Shown in pieces: positions 34,115-43,450 of a stretch of 64,000 nucleotides of DNA (position 1 is its first letter; each line of letters opens with the position of its first letter). The stretch is from Sandaracinus sp964481145 (GTDB taxonomy: Bacteria; Myxococcota_A; Polyangia; Polyangiales; Sandaracinaceae), in assembly GCA_964481145.1 (NCBI GenBank), contig CAYZTA010000026.1:7260-71259 (forward strand), in the 5' to 3' direction. A program made the position numbers and the translations under genes. The notes under the pieces are model-generated. The model was not told the origin of the DNA. It ran no database searches and saw only the letters and a program-made list of their open reading frames with translations.

Positions 34115-36379
34115 GTGCGTGTACGAATCTTGGGCGGTGGGCCTGCGGGCCTCTATTTCTCCATTCTCCTGAAGAAGGTCGATCCTTCGCATGATGTGCT
34201 CGTCATCGAGCGCAATCGTGACGACGACACGTTCGGATGGGGGGTCGTCTTCTCGAACGAGACGATGGGCAACCTCGAAGAGGCAGACCCCGAGACGTAC
34301 CGTGAGATCACGAAGAATTTCTCGCGTTGGGACGATATCGACATTTTCGTGAAGGGAGAGCGTATCCGGAGTGGAGGCCACGGATTCTGCGGCATTTCCC
34401 GGAAACAGCTGCTCCAAATCCTGCAGGGGCGCGCACGCGGGCTCGGAGTCCGGCTCGAGTTCCAGCGCGAGTTCACGGAAGAAGACGTCGACGAATATCG
34501 GCGTGATGCGGATCTGTTGATCGGCGCCGACGGCCTCCGTTCGACGGTGCGCAAGCGTTTCGAAGGTTCGTTTCGGCCGAGCTTCGATGTGAGGAAGTCT
34601 CGCTTCATTTGGCTCGGAACGACGCAGACATTCCCTTCGTTTACGTTTAGTTTCCGCGAGAACGAACACGGCCTCTTCCAGATCCACGCGTATCAGTTCG
34701 CGTCCGCGAGCGCGGAGCAGCGTGGAACGTCGACGGTGATCGTGGAAACCGATGACGCGAGCTGGCAGAGAGCGGGTCTCGAGAACGCGAGCGAGGCGGA
34801 GAGCATTGCGTATTGCGAGAAGGTGTTCGAGCGTGAGCTCGGAGGACATCCCCTTTTGCCGAATCGCTCGACGTGGATTCGGTTCACGACGGTGCGCAAC
34901 GAGCGTTGGTTCCATGAGAACGTTGTGCTCATGGGAGATGCGGCACACACAGCGCATTTCTCGATCGGATCAGGGACGAAGATCGCGCTCGAAGATGCGA
35001 TCTCGCTCGCGGGGTCGATCGCGCGAAATGGGAGCGATTTGCCGAAGGCATTGACCGATTACGAAGCCGAGCGCCAACCGATGGTCGGGCGCATTCAGAC
35101 GGCGGCTCAGCAAAGCCTCGAATGGTTCGAGCAAGCGAAGCGCCATCATGCCGCTCTCGAACCAATGCAACTCGCGTTCAGTCTCCTGACGCGTTCACGA
35201 CGCATCACGCACAGCAACCTCGCGCTGCGCGATCCTGAGTTCGTTCGAGAGGCAGATCGTTTCTTCGCGAGCAAGGCCGGCTTGGCGACCACTCCGCCGC
35301 CGATGTTCGTGCCGTTCCGGCTCCGAACGATGGAGCTCGAAAACCGGATCGTGGTCTCGCCGATGTGCATGTACAGCGCAGAGGAGGGCTTGCCTGATGA
35401 CTTTCATCTCGTGCATCTCGGTTCGCGCGCGATCGGCGGCGCAGGTCTCGTGATGACGGAGATGACCGACATCTCTCCCGAGGGGCGAATTACGCCTGGG
35501 TGCACTGGCATTTGGAGCGACGCGCAGGTCGCTTCGTGGAAGCGAATCGTCGATTTCGTTCATCGATGCTCGAAGGCGCGCATCGGACTACAGCTGGGAC
35601 ACGCGGGAAGAAAGGGCTCGACGAAGAAGATGTGGCTCGGCATCGACGAGCCACTCGACGATGGGAACTGGGAGCTGATCGCTCCTTCGGAGATTGCGTA
35701 CGACTCGAGCAAGGGCAGCGCGTCGCCGCGCGCGATGACGCGTCGCGATATGGATGAAGTGGTCGAAGCACACGTGCGCGGCGCGCGAAATGCGGCGAGG
35801 GCGGGCTTCGATTTGCTCGAGCTCCATCTGGCGCATGGGTATCTGCTTTCGTCGTTCCTCACGCCGCTCTCGAATCAGCGCAACGACGAGTATGGCGGTT
35901 CGCTCGAGAACCGAATGCGGTTTCCCCTGGAGGTGTGGGACGCAGTGCGCGCCGAGTGGCCGAGCGACCGCCCGATGTCGGCGCGCATCTCGGCGACAGA
36001 TTGGGTCTCAGGCGCATTCGATGGTGATGATGCCGTCGTGCTCGCGCGAGCGCTTCATGCACGCGGCTGTGATGTGATCGACGTAAGCACAGGACAAACA
36101 TCGCCTTTGGCGCGTCCTGTCTTCGGCCGCGCGTTCCAGACGCCGTGGAGTGATCGAATCCGCAATGAAGTCGGAGTGCCGACGATCGCGGTCGGCAATA
36201 TTCAAGACTACGATCAGGTGAACTCGATCTTGCTCGCGGGGCGCGCCGATCTCTGCGCCTTGGCGCGGCCGCATCTGTATGATCCGTATTTCACGCTTCA
36301 TGCCGCTGCTGCGCAGGGATACGACATGCCATGGCCCGATCCTTACGGCGCAGCGAAGACGGCGTTTCCTAAGAAGTGA
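34115..36379 (+). CDS. Bifunctional salicylyl-CoA 5-hydroxylase/oxidoreductase-type protein
   Basis: This 754-residue protein begins at GTG 34115 and fuses two flavoenzymes. Residues 1-380 are an FAD-dependent aromatic hydroxylase with RVRILGGGPAGLYFSI at the N-terminus and GDAAHTAHFSIGSGTKIALED near residue 274. Residues about 390-754 are an old-yellow-enzyme FMN domain (PFRLRTMELENRIVVSPMCMYSA, QLGHAGRKGST, HLAHGYLLSSFLTPLSNQR, EYGGSLENRMRF). The same fusion is annotated elsewhere as salicylyl-CoA 5-hydroxylase of aromatic CoA-ester pathways; one half hydroxylates the ring and the other probably reduces a double bond. No ring-cleavage or CoA-ligase genes lie next to it. Confidence 0.85.
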   Translation: MRVRILGGGPAGLYFSILLKKVDPSHDVLVIERNRDDDTFGWGVVFSNETMGNLEEADPETYREITKNFSRWDDIDIFVKGERIRSGGHGFCGISRKQLLQILQGRARGLGVRLEFQREFTEEDVDEYRRDADLLIGADGLRSTVRKRFEGSFRPSFDVRKSRFIWLGTTQTFPSFTFSFRENEHGLFQIHAYQFASASAEQRGTSTVIVETDDASWQRAGLENASEAESIAYCEKVFERELGGHPLLPNRSTWIRFTTVRNERWFHENVVLMGDAAHTAHFSIGSGTKIALEDAISLAGSIARNGSDLPKALTDYEAERQPMVGRIQTAAQQSLEWFEQAKRHHAALEPMQLAFSLLTRSRRITHSNLALRDPEFVREADRFFASKAGLATTPPPMFVPFRLRTMELENRIVVSPMCMYSAEEGLPDDFHLVHLGSRAIGGAGLVMTEMTDISPEGRITPGCTGIWSDAQVASWKRIVDFVHRCSKARIGLQLGHAGRKGSTKKMWLGIDEPLDDGNWELIAPSEIAYDSSKGSASPRAMTRRDMDEVVEAHVRGARNAARAGFDLLELHLAHGYLLSSFLTPLSNQRNDEYGGSLENRMRFPLEVWDAVRAEWPSDRPMSARISATDWVSGAFDGDDAVVLARALHARGCDVIDVSTGQTSPLARPVFGRAFQTPWSDRIRNEVGVPTIAVGNIQDYDQVNSILLAGRADLCALARPHLYDPYFTLHAAAAQGYDMPWPDPYGAAKTAFPKK

Positions 36380-36431
36380 TCCGCATCGGCGGCACCGTCG
36401 ACGCGTTCATCAAGACGATCCTGGTTCAGTA

Positions 36432-39400
36432 TTACGAGCCCGTGCGGGAGTAGGGCTCTTCTTCTTCCTTGGCTTCGTCGGGAGGCGGCTCGTGCTTCTG
36501 TGAAGAGCGCTCTTTGCGGCGGGTGCGCCATGTGCCGAAATCGTCGAAGAGTGAGTACGCAACAGGCACGATCAAGAGTGTGATCAAGAGCGAGAGTGCT
36601 TGTCCGCCGATGATCACTTTGGCCATCGAGGCGCGGCTCGCGGAGCCGGGGCCTTCGCCCATCGCGATGGGGATCATGCCCGCGATGAGCGTCAGCGTCG
36701 TCATGAGGATCGGGCGAAGACGCTTCTTGTTGGCCTCGACGATCGCATCACGCGTCGGCATGCCGCGCGCTTTGAGCGTATTGGTATAATCGACCTGAAG
36801 GATGCCGTTTTTTTTGACGATCCCAAAGAGCATGAAGGTGCCGAACGCCGAGTAGATATTGAGCGTGTCGTTCAGGAAATAGAGCGAAAGAAGCGCGAAG
36901 GGCATCGCGAGTGGGAGCGAGAGCATGATCGTGATCGGATGAAGGAAGCTCTCGAACTGCGCGGCGAGCACCATGTACATGAAGAGGAATGAGAGGAGTA
37001 GGGCAGAGAAGAAGTTCCTCATCGTCTCGTCGAGAAGTCGAGCGCGACCTCCGAACGCGAGGGTGTAGCCAGGAGGCATGTCAATCTCACGGCCGAGCCC
37101 TTCGATGAGGGTGACGGCTTCTCCGAGCGGCACCCCGTCGAGGTTCGTCCCGATTTCGATTTGACGGCTGCGATCGAGGCGCTCGATTTGCGCCGGTCCT
37201 CGGGCGCGCTCGAACTCCGCGATGGCATCGAGTCGCACGGTGCCGCTCGCACCGCGGATGGGGATCGCAGCGAGGCTCTGGATCGATTGCCGATCTTCGG
37301 GCTCGAGCCTCAGCCATACGTCGTATTGTTCGTCCGCGCTTCGAATCGTGCTGATGGGCGAGCCGCCGGTCAGAGTTCGAAGCGCACCTGCAATCTCGTT
37401 TGCACGTACGCCGAGGTCCGCTGCGCGATCACGATCGATGCGCACTTGCACCTCCGGCTTACGTACGGCCGCGGAGGTATCCACATCGACGAAGCCAGGC
37501 ATCTGCCGCATTCGCGTCATGAGTTCGAGCGCGAGTCGATCGAGCTCTCGAAGATCCGGCCCGCGGATTGAAAAGGTGAGCTCGCTTCCACGTGCACCAC
37601 CGCTCAGACCCCCGACCGCTTGCACCGAGGGGCGCAGATCGGGATAGGCCGTGAGCGCGCGGCGCGCTTCGGCGATCGCATCGTTCAAAGGCCAGTCGCG
37701 TTCGGCGAGGTCCGTGACGGTGATGTACATCTGGACGTCTGTGACATCGTCGCCGCCGCGCTGACTGCCGACTGACGTATAGATTTGACGTACGCCGCGC
37801 ACGCCACGCAGCACACCTTCGACTTCGGCCGAGAGCTCCGTGCTCGATTCGAGCGTCGAGCCCTCGGGCATCGTCAAAATGACTGCAAAATCGCTGGTGT
37901 CGTCACGAGGAACGAAGTCTTTGCCGACCATTTCGCCGAGCGGAGAGATCGACGCGATCGTCAGGATCGCGATGATGACGACGAGCCAGCGGAACCGCAA
38001 CGACCACTCGACCATGCGCCCATAAGCCTCTTCGAGGCGTGCATTGAGCGCATCGACCGCGCGTACGAGGATGTTCTTTCGATGCCCTTCATGCGCCGAC
38101 AGAAAACGCGAGCACAGCATGGGCGTCAACGTGAGCGCGATGAAGAGTGAGATCATGATGGCGAAGGCGGTCGTGATTCCGAAGCTTCGCCAGAACCGGC
38201 CGACGCGGCCTTCCATGAACGCGGTGGGAAGGAAGATGATCACGAGCGAGAGCGTGGTCGCCATGACGGCGAGGGTGATCTCTTTGGTTCCGTCGATGGC
38301 AGCACGGAAGGGGCTCTTGCCTTCTTCGACGTGGCGATGGACGTTCTCGAGGACGACGATGGCGTCGTCGATGACGATGCCGACGCTGAGCGTCAGTGCA
38401 AGCATCGTGAAGTTGTTGAGCGTGTAATCGAGCGCACGCAGGATGGCGAAGGTCGTGACGATCGATGCGGGGATCGCGATGGCCGCGATGAGCGTCGAAC
38501 GGAAGGACCCCATGAAAATGAGCACTGCGAATGAAGCGAGGATGGCGCCGAGCACGAGATGGAGCTCGACTTCGTGAATGGAGCTGCGCACGAACGTCGA
38601 TTGATCGCGGATGATCTCGATGCGCACGTCTTCGGGTAATTCGCGGCGTAACTCGTCGAGTCGTGCGAGCACCGCATCGACGACGAGTACAGTGTTGGTG
38701 CCCGACTGCTTCTGTACTGTCAGTGAGACAGCTGGCGTGCCATCCAGGCGTGACAAAGAGCGCGGCTCTTCTTCGGCATCCGTGACGCGCGCCACGTCCG
38801 CGAGGCGCAGCGGTGTGCTTCCACTGCGTTCGTCGACGATGACCCGGCCGAGCTCGGCTGCGTTTTCGACTTGTGCGAGGACTCGAACGCCTTCTTCGCG
38901 CGCTTGGCTGCCGATTCGTCCACCGGGCAGCTCGATGTTCTGCGCGCGGATGGCGGCTTCGATATCACTTGCGGTCAATCGATGCTCCGAAAGTGCCTCG
39001 GCATCGACTTCCACCATGAAGGCCCGGCGTCGCCCTCCGATCACGGTGATTTGCGCGACCCCGCTCACCCCGGCCAGGCCTTCCGAGATGCGCTCTTCTG
39101 CGATTTCGGTCGTTTCGCGTAAATCGCGTGCGCTCGAGACGACGAGCGTCATCACGGGAAGCGCGGTGACGTCGAATCGAGTCACGATCGGCGGATCTGC
39201 ACCTTCCGGCAACCGCGCGAGCACGCTCTGGACTTTGTCGCGCACATCTTGAATGGCTTGATCGCGATCGCGGCTCAAGAGGAAATTGATGCTGACGATC
39301 GAGATGCCTTCGGTCGATGTCGAGCGAATTTCGTCGATCCCTTCGGCGGTGGAGACAGCGTCTTCGACGAGCTGCGTGATGAGGGTTTCGACGACCTCGG

Positions 39401-39566
39401 GGCTTGCACCGGGCAAGCGCGTCGTGACGGTGGCCACCGGGATTTCGACGTCAGGGTACTGATCGACGCCAAGGCTTTCGAACGAGAGCGCGCCGATCGC
39501 AACGCATGCGCTGACGATCATCGTCGCGAAGACGGGACGTCGAACGCAGATCTCGGAGAGCGTCAC
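36432..39566 (-). CDS. RND multidrug efflux permease (HAE1 type)
   Basis: The 1044-residue protein has full RND length and pattern: LSEICVRRPVFATMIVSACVAIGALSFESL at the start, DQYPDVEIPVATVTTRLPGASPEVVETLIT, central membrane helices (TTLSLVIIFLPTAFMEGRVGRFWRSFGI), two large periplasmic loops, and LRPILMTTLTLIAGMIPIAMGEGPGSASRASM near the end. It is a proton-driven pump of the AcrB/MdtC group, acting in an inner-membrane trimer. Its start overlaps the adaptor gene end by 4 bases, and a TolC-like gene is divergent from the adaptor. The Glu/Pro-rich C-terminus is longer than average. Confidence 0.95.
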   Translation of the reverse strand: MTLSEICVRRPVFATMIVSACVAIGALSFESLGVDQYPDVEIPVATVTTRLPGASPEVVETLITQLVEDAVSTAEGIDEIRSTSTEGISIVSINFLLSRDRDQAIQDVRDKVQSVLARLPEGADPPIVTRFDVTALPVMTLVVSSARDLRETTEIAEERISEGLAGVSGVAQITVIGGRRRAFMVEVDAEALSEHRLTASDIEAAIRAQNIELPGGRIGSQAREEGVRVLAQVENAAELGRVIVDERSGSTPLRLADVARVTDAEEEPRSLSRLDGTPAVSLTVQKQSGTNTVLVVDAVLARLDELRRELPEDVRIEIIRDQSTFVRSSIHEVELHLVLGAILASFAVLIFMGSFRSTLIAAIAIPASIVTTFAILRALDYTLNNFTMLALTLSVGIVIDDAIVVLENVHRHVEEGKSPFRAAIDGTKEITLAVMATTLSLVIIFLPTAFMEGRVGRFWRSFGITTAFAIMISLFIALTLTPMLCSRFLSAHEGHRKNILVRAVDALNARLEEAYGRMVEWSLRFRWLVVIIAILTIASISPLGEMVGKDFVPRDDTSDFAVILTMPEGSTLESSTELSAEVEGVLRGVRGVRQIYTSVGSQRGGDDVTDVQMYITVTDLAERDWPLNDAIAEARRALTAYPDLRPSVQAVGGLSGGARGSELTFSIRGPDLRELDRLALELMTRMRQMPGFVDVDTSAAVRKPEVQVRIDRDRAADLGVRANEIAGALRTLTGGSPISTIRSADEQYDVWLRLEPEDRQSIQSLAAIPIRGASGTVRLDAIAEFERARGPAQIERLDRSRQIEIGTNLDGVPLGEAVTLIEGLGREIDMPPGYTLAFGGRARLLDETMRNFFSALLLSFLFMYMVLAAQFESFLHPITIMLSLPLAMPFALLSLYFLNDTLNIYSAFGTFMLFGIVKKNGILQVDYTNTLKARGMPTRDAIVEANKKRLRPILMTTLTLIAGMIPIAMGEGPGSASRASMAKVIIGGQALSLLITLLIVPVAYSLFDDFGTWRTRRKERSSQKHEPPPDEAKEEEEPYSRTGS

Positions 39567-40666
39567 GTTCCGCCTCGTTCAGCGGGGTCTTCTCGTGTGG
39601 GCACGGCCGCCGCGGCTCGTACTTGAGTTCCAGGGGCGACGAGGCCCGGACCACGCGCAATGACTTCTGCGCCGGCCGAGATTCCTTGCACGATGGCCTC
39701 GCCTTCGTTTTCGTCGATGAGCTCGACGTCCTGTGGGTGCGCGCGCCCATCGATGACGAGCACGACACGAGAACGGCCGAGGACTTCGAAGACCGCCTGA
39801 CGCGGCAGTTGGACGGCATCGATTCGTCCGAGATCGATCCGCGCTCGCACGTACATTCCAGGACGTAAGGGGGTGGTTTCGGTCTGAGGGATCTCGATGA
39901 GCGCGCGGTATGTGCGGGTCGCGGGATCGACGATGGGCGCCACCCGTGTGATGTGCGCCACGACTCGGGTGTTGGCCTCGGATTCCACCGTGACATCCGT
40001 GCCTTCGTGAACGACCGATGAGAGCCGTTCGGGCACATCGATCGCGAGGCGGAGAGGAGAGGTGGCAACGAGAAGAAACAGCGGTGTTCCTACACGGACG
40101 AAGGCTCCAGGGGAGACGAGTCGTTCTGCAATGGCGCCGTCGAAAGGCGCGACCACACGCGTGTCACGCAGCTGGCGGTTCGCGAGCGCACGTTGCGATT
40201 CCGCCACTCGCACACGGGTGCGAGCCCGCTCGAGCGCTTCTGTGGTCGCGAGCTCGTGATGCACGAGCTGCTCGATGCGGGCGAGCTCTGAGCGAGCTTG
40301 GGAGAGCTCGGCTTCGACCTCGGCTGCTCGGGCCGCAAAATCTTCGGGTGTGATGCGCGCGAGGGTGTCGCCGCGCGCGATGTGGTCGCCGAGATCGGCC
40401 GTGAGCGACACGATGGCGCCTTCGATGCGAGCCGCGACTTCGACCTGCTCGGGGGCCTCGAGTGTGCCTCCGAGCAGCACTGTCCGTTGGTGCTCCGTGT
40501 GCTCGGCCCGCGCGGTCACGACGGTTCGCGATCCCGAAGCCCCCGCAGCTGCGCGGGCGGGGGTGCTTGTCGTTCCGTTCGATCCACACGCGAGCAGGAG
40601 AACGGGCACCAGTCCGCAGAGGAACACCAACGAGAGGGAAGGTGATTCAGACGAACGTAAGTGCAT
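39563..40666 (-). CDS. RND efflux periplasmic adaptor, lipoprotein
   Basis: From ATG 40666 the product is 367 residues with a lipoprotein signal (LVFLCGLVPVLLLACGS); a longer frame to 40705 is possible. It shows the lipoyl/barrel-sandwich motifs VVTARAEHTEHQRTVLLGGTLEAPEQVEVAARIEG and DLGDHIARGDTLARITPEDF, a coiled-coil hairpin rich in Glu/Arg (RARTRVRVAESQRALANRQL), and DTRVVAPFDGAIAERLV. It links the permease to the outer-membrane duct. It is translated before the permease, whose start overlaps its stop. Only 31 bp separate this start from the divergent TolC-like gene. Confidence 0.9.
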   Translation of the reverse strand: MHLRSSESPSLSLVFLCGLVPVLLLACGSNGTTSTPARAAAGASGSRTVVTARAEHTEHQRTVLLGGTLEAPEQVEVAARIEGAIVSLTADLGDHIARGDTLARITPEDFAARAAEVEAELSQARSELARIEQLVHHELATTEALERARTRVRVAESQRALANRQLRDTRVVAPFDGAIAERLVSPGAFVRVGTPLFLLVATSPLRLAIDVPERLSSVVHEGTDVTVESEANTRVVAHITRVAPIVDPATRTYRALIEIPQTETTPLRPGMYVRARIDLGRIDAVQLPRQAVFEVLGRSRVVLVIDGRAHPQDVELIDENEGEAIVQGISAGAEVIARGPGLVAPGTQVRAAAAVPTREDPAERGGT

Positions 40667-40697
40667 CGAGGAGTGGCTCTGCGATACTGCGGGTCTC

Positions 40698-42110
40698 ATG
40701 AGCATGCATCTGTTAGGGTGCGCGAGGCCCGGTCTAGCGCACTCCGCTCATCATCTCACGGTTTTTTGGTTTATCCAGCTATGGCTCGCGATGATGGTGG
40801 GCTCTGCGTTCGCGCAGATTCCGCCAGAGAACGCAGATGAGCGTGACCGTCTTTTCGAGCCTGGGCCTCTTCCAACGGCCCCCGATGCGATCACGTTGAC
40901 CGAGGCGTTCGCGATGGCCGATCGTGAAGCGATCAATCTCGAGATGGCGCGCCTCGATGTGGAACGAGGTGAGGCCGCGGAGCGAATTGCTTGGGCGGGG
41001 CTGCTTCCCGTGATCAGTGGTTCGCTGACGTATCAGCGCTTCGATCAGCCGATCATTCGGTCGACCACGATCACCGACTCCGATGGGATGAGTCGAACGG
41101 ATCAGCTCGTGGTTCGCTACGAGAATGCCCTCTCGGGCTCGATCTCGGTCAGCGAGACGCTTTCGCTGCGATCCATCGCCGCGATTCACGCGGCGCAAGA
41201 CACGAGCGATCTCGCGCGGCTCGTGTTGGACGATTTGAGACGTCGCGCACGGGCGGCCATCGCGCGCACGTTTTATACCGTGCTCGCGGCGCGTCGTGCG
41301 GCTGAGCTCGCGCGCTCGCAGATCGAGGATGCGCTTCGTCAGTGGCGTGCGGCACGAACCCGAGCAGAGCTCGGCACGGCGATTTCTCTCGATGTGGCGC
41401 GTGCAGAGGTGGCGGCCCTCGATGCGCTCCGGCGTGCGGCGGATGCCGATCAAGCTCTCGTCCGTGCGTGGGATCAGTTGGGGGATGCGATCGGTCGGAC
41501 CGAGCCCATGGATGCGGTGCCGTCGCGTCTCGGTCCGGTGCCTGCCGATGAGGCACGTGCGATCGAGCGGGCCATTGGGATGCGAAGTGATGTTCGGAGT
41601 GCCGAGATGAGTCGTCAGCGGGCGAGCCGTGCTGTCGATGATGCATGGTTTCGGTTCGCACCCTCAATCACGCTCTCTTGGACGGGTTCGTTCACCGAGC
41701 CGCGCACGGCGTTCAACCCAAACACACAATGGATTGCGCTCGCGTCACTCAGCATTCCGTTTTATGACGGTGGTGCGCGATATGGTGCGTTGCGAGATGC
41801 GCAGCTCGCGGTGGAGCAAGCAGATGAGAACATCGAGTTGACACGACGCGCCGTGCGGCTCGAGATACGGGACGCGTATCGGCGAGTTGCGACAGCAGAT
41901 CGCAGTGCAGCGATCGCTGAGCGTCAGGTGGATGTCGCACGTCGAGCTGCGGTTGCCTCTGAGGCGGGTTTTGCGAGTGGAGCGCTGACGGGGCTCGAGC
42001 TCGATTCAGCGCGTCGCGCGCTCGAACAAGCAGAGCTGCAGCAGGTGTTGGCCCAGCTCGAGCAAGAGAACGCCCGCGTCGATTTGCTCGCTGCGGTGGG
42101 CGAGCTCTGA
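40698..42110 (+). CDS. TolC-family outer-membrane efflux protein
   Basis: From ATG 40698 the 470-residue product has a hydrophobic signal region (FWFIQLWLAMMVGSAFAQ) and the two-fold repeat of OEP domains: TLTEAFAMADREAINLEMARLDVERGEA, then RARAAIARTFYTVLAARRAAELARSQIEDA; later TRRAVRLEIRDAYRRVATADRSAAIAERQVD and ALTGLELDSARRALEQAE. These form the periplasmic helical barrel of a trimeric duct. It is divergent from the RND adaptor gene and should complete the tripartite pump. The N-terminal 25 residues before the hydrophobic stretch are longer than typical, so the true start may be nearer to it. Confidence 0.88.
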   Translation: MSMHLLGCARPGLAHSAHHLTVFWFIQLWLAMMVGSAFAQIPPENADERDRLFEPGPLPTAPDAITLTEAFAMADREAINLEMARLDVERGEAAERIAWAGLLPVISGSLTYQRFDQPIIRSTTITDSDGMSRTDQLVVRYENALSGSISVSETLSLRSIAAIHAAQDTSDLARLVLDDLRRRARAAIARTFYTVLAARRAAELARSQIEDALRQWRAARTRAELGTAISLDVARAEVAALDALRRAADADQALVRAWDQLGDAIGRTEPMDAVPSRLGPVPADEARAIERAIGMRSDVRSAEMSRQRASRAVDDAWFRFAPSITLSWTGSFTEPRTAFNPNTQWIALASLSIPFYDGGARYGALRDAQLAVEQADENIELTRRAVRLEIRDAYRRVATADRSAAIAERQVDVARRAAVASEAGFASGALTGLELDSARRALEQAELQQVLAQLEQENARVDLLAAVGEL

Positions 42111-42198
42111 TTCATTCAAATGAAGGTCGTCCATACGGAAATGTGGGCCTCTGCGCCCCACATCGCGCGTTTCACGTTGCGAACGAGCCTTGGTGTAT

Positions 42199-43449
42199 AT
42201 GTTTCCACACATGGAATATGAGCGCGATGCACTCTTCTCGAGATACGAGCGGGTTCGTGCCCGGTCGATGGAGCTCGCAGGGCGACTTTCGATCGACGCA
42301 CAACTGGCACAGGCGTTCGCGGATGCGAGCCCCACCAAATGGCATTTGGGCCATACGACATGGTTTTTCGAGCGCTTCGTGCTCGCTCGTGTCGATGCTT
42401 CTCCTCCAGCTGTCGACCCCCACTACGAGTACGTGTTCAACTCGTATTACGATGCGATCGGTGCGCGACAGCCGCGGCATGAGCGTTCGCTCGTGGTGCG
42501 TCCGACGCTCGAAGAGGTGCATGCGTATCGCGAGCGAGTCGATCTCACCATGCGTGATTTCGTCGCTCGTGCATCGGACTCGGCGTGGCGGGAGGCTGCG
42601 CCCGCGCTCATGCTCGGAACGCATCATGAAGAACAGCATCAAGAGCTGATCCTCACGGATGTGAAGCCGGTGCTCGCGGGGTCGCGGAGCTTCGAGGAGG
42701 AGACGTACGAACGGACGCTTCCTCCTTCCCCCATGGAGTGGCGGGCTGGGGAGGGTGGGCTCGTCGAGATCGGTTGGGATCGCGAGCGAGGTTTCGCGTT
42801 CGATAACGAATCACCGCGGCATCGCGTGTGGCTCGAGCCTTTCGAGATCGCGACGCGCCCTGTCACGAACCGTGAATATCTCGAGTTCATCGAGGATGGT
42901 GGATATTCGAATCCCGCATTGTGGCTCAGCGATGGATGGGCAGCGGTTCGTGCGCTCGAGTGGTTCGCGCCGATGTATTGGCGCAAACGCGAGAGCCACT
43001 GGCTCGAGCATCGATGGGATGGGGTTCATCCACTCGAACTCGAGGCTCCCGTGTGTCATGTGAGTCATTACGAAGCAGATGCGTATGCGCGATGGGCGAA
43101 TGCACGTTTGCCAACCGAGGCCGAATGGGAGAGCGTGGCGATGCGTGGATCCGTGTCCGGAAACTTTCTGGAGAGTGGTGTTCTCCATCCACGTCCTACG
43201 AACAAATCATCTCCATTCTTTGGCGACGTGTGGGAGTGGACTTCGAGCCCGTACATCCCCTATCCACGGTATCGTCCGTTCGAGGGTGCGTTCGCTGAAT
43301 ACAACGGCAAATTCATGTCCGGTCAAATGACACTTCGTGGGGGCTCTTGCTTCACGCCGCGCGAACATCTTCGCGTGACTTATCGAAACTTTTTTCCTCC
43401 TGCCACACGCTGGCAAATGGCTGGCCTCAGGCTTGCTCGTGGGTGCTGA
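42199..43449 (+). CDS. egtB: Ergothioneine biosynthesis protein EgtB (hercynylcysteine/gamma-glutamyl sulfoxide synthase)
   Basis: The 416-residue protein has an N-terminal DinB-like domain with HLGHTTWFFERF near residue 50 and THHEEQHQELILTD near 142, supplying the three histidines that bind the catalytic iron, and a C-terminal formylglycine-generating-enzyme/C-lectin domain with PRHRVWLEPFEIATRPVTNREYLEF, LPTEAEWESVA, GDVWEWTSSPY and LRGGSCFTP. EgtB joins cysteine or glutathione sulphur to hercynine with oxygen. ATG 42211 is another possible start. The egtD gene follows immediately, so both steps of the short pathway are present; no separate egtA, egtC or egtE is adjacent. Confidence 0.93.
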   Translation: MFPHMEYERDALFSRYERVRARSMELAGRLSIDAQLAQAFADASPTKWHLGHTTWFFERFVLARVDASPPAVDPHYEYVFNSYYDAIGARQPRHERSLVVRPTLEEVHAYRERVDLTMRDFVARASDSAWREAAPALMLGTHHEEQHQELILTDVKPVLAGSRSFEEETYERTLPPSPMEWRAGEGGLVEIGWDRERGFAFDNESPRHRVWLEPFEIATRPVTNREYLEFIEDGGYSNPALWLSDGWAAVRALEWFAPMYWRKRESHWLEHRWDGVHPLELEAPVCHVSHYEADAYARWANARLPTEAEWESVAMRGSVSGNFLESGVLHPRPTNKSSPFFGDVWEWTSSPYIPYPRYRPFEGAFAEYNGKFMSGQMTLRGGSCFTPREHLRVTYRNFFPPATRWQMAGLRLARGC

Positions 43450-43450
43450 T

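Noticed and set aside
36376..36453. Short plus frame of 25 codons directly after the hydroxylase gene (VIRIGGTVDAFIKTILVQYY).
   Set aside because: Natural-looking but very short, overlaps the end of the RND permease gene on the other strand, and has no ribosome binding site.
36700..39626. Long plus-strand frames opposite the RND permease.
   Set aside because: Codon shadow of a recognised minus-strand gene with no family features.
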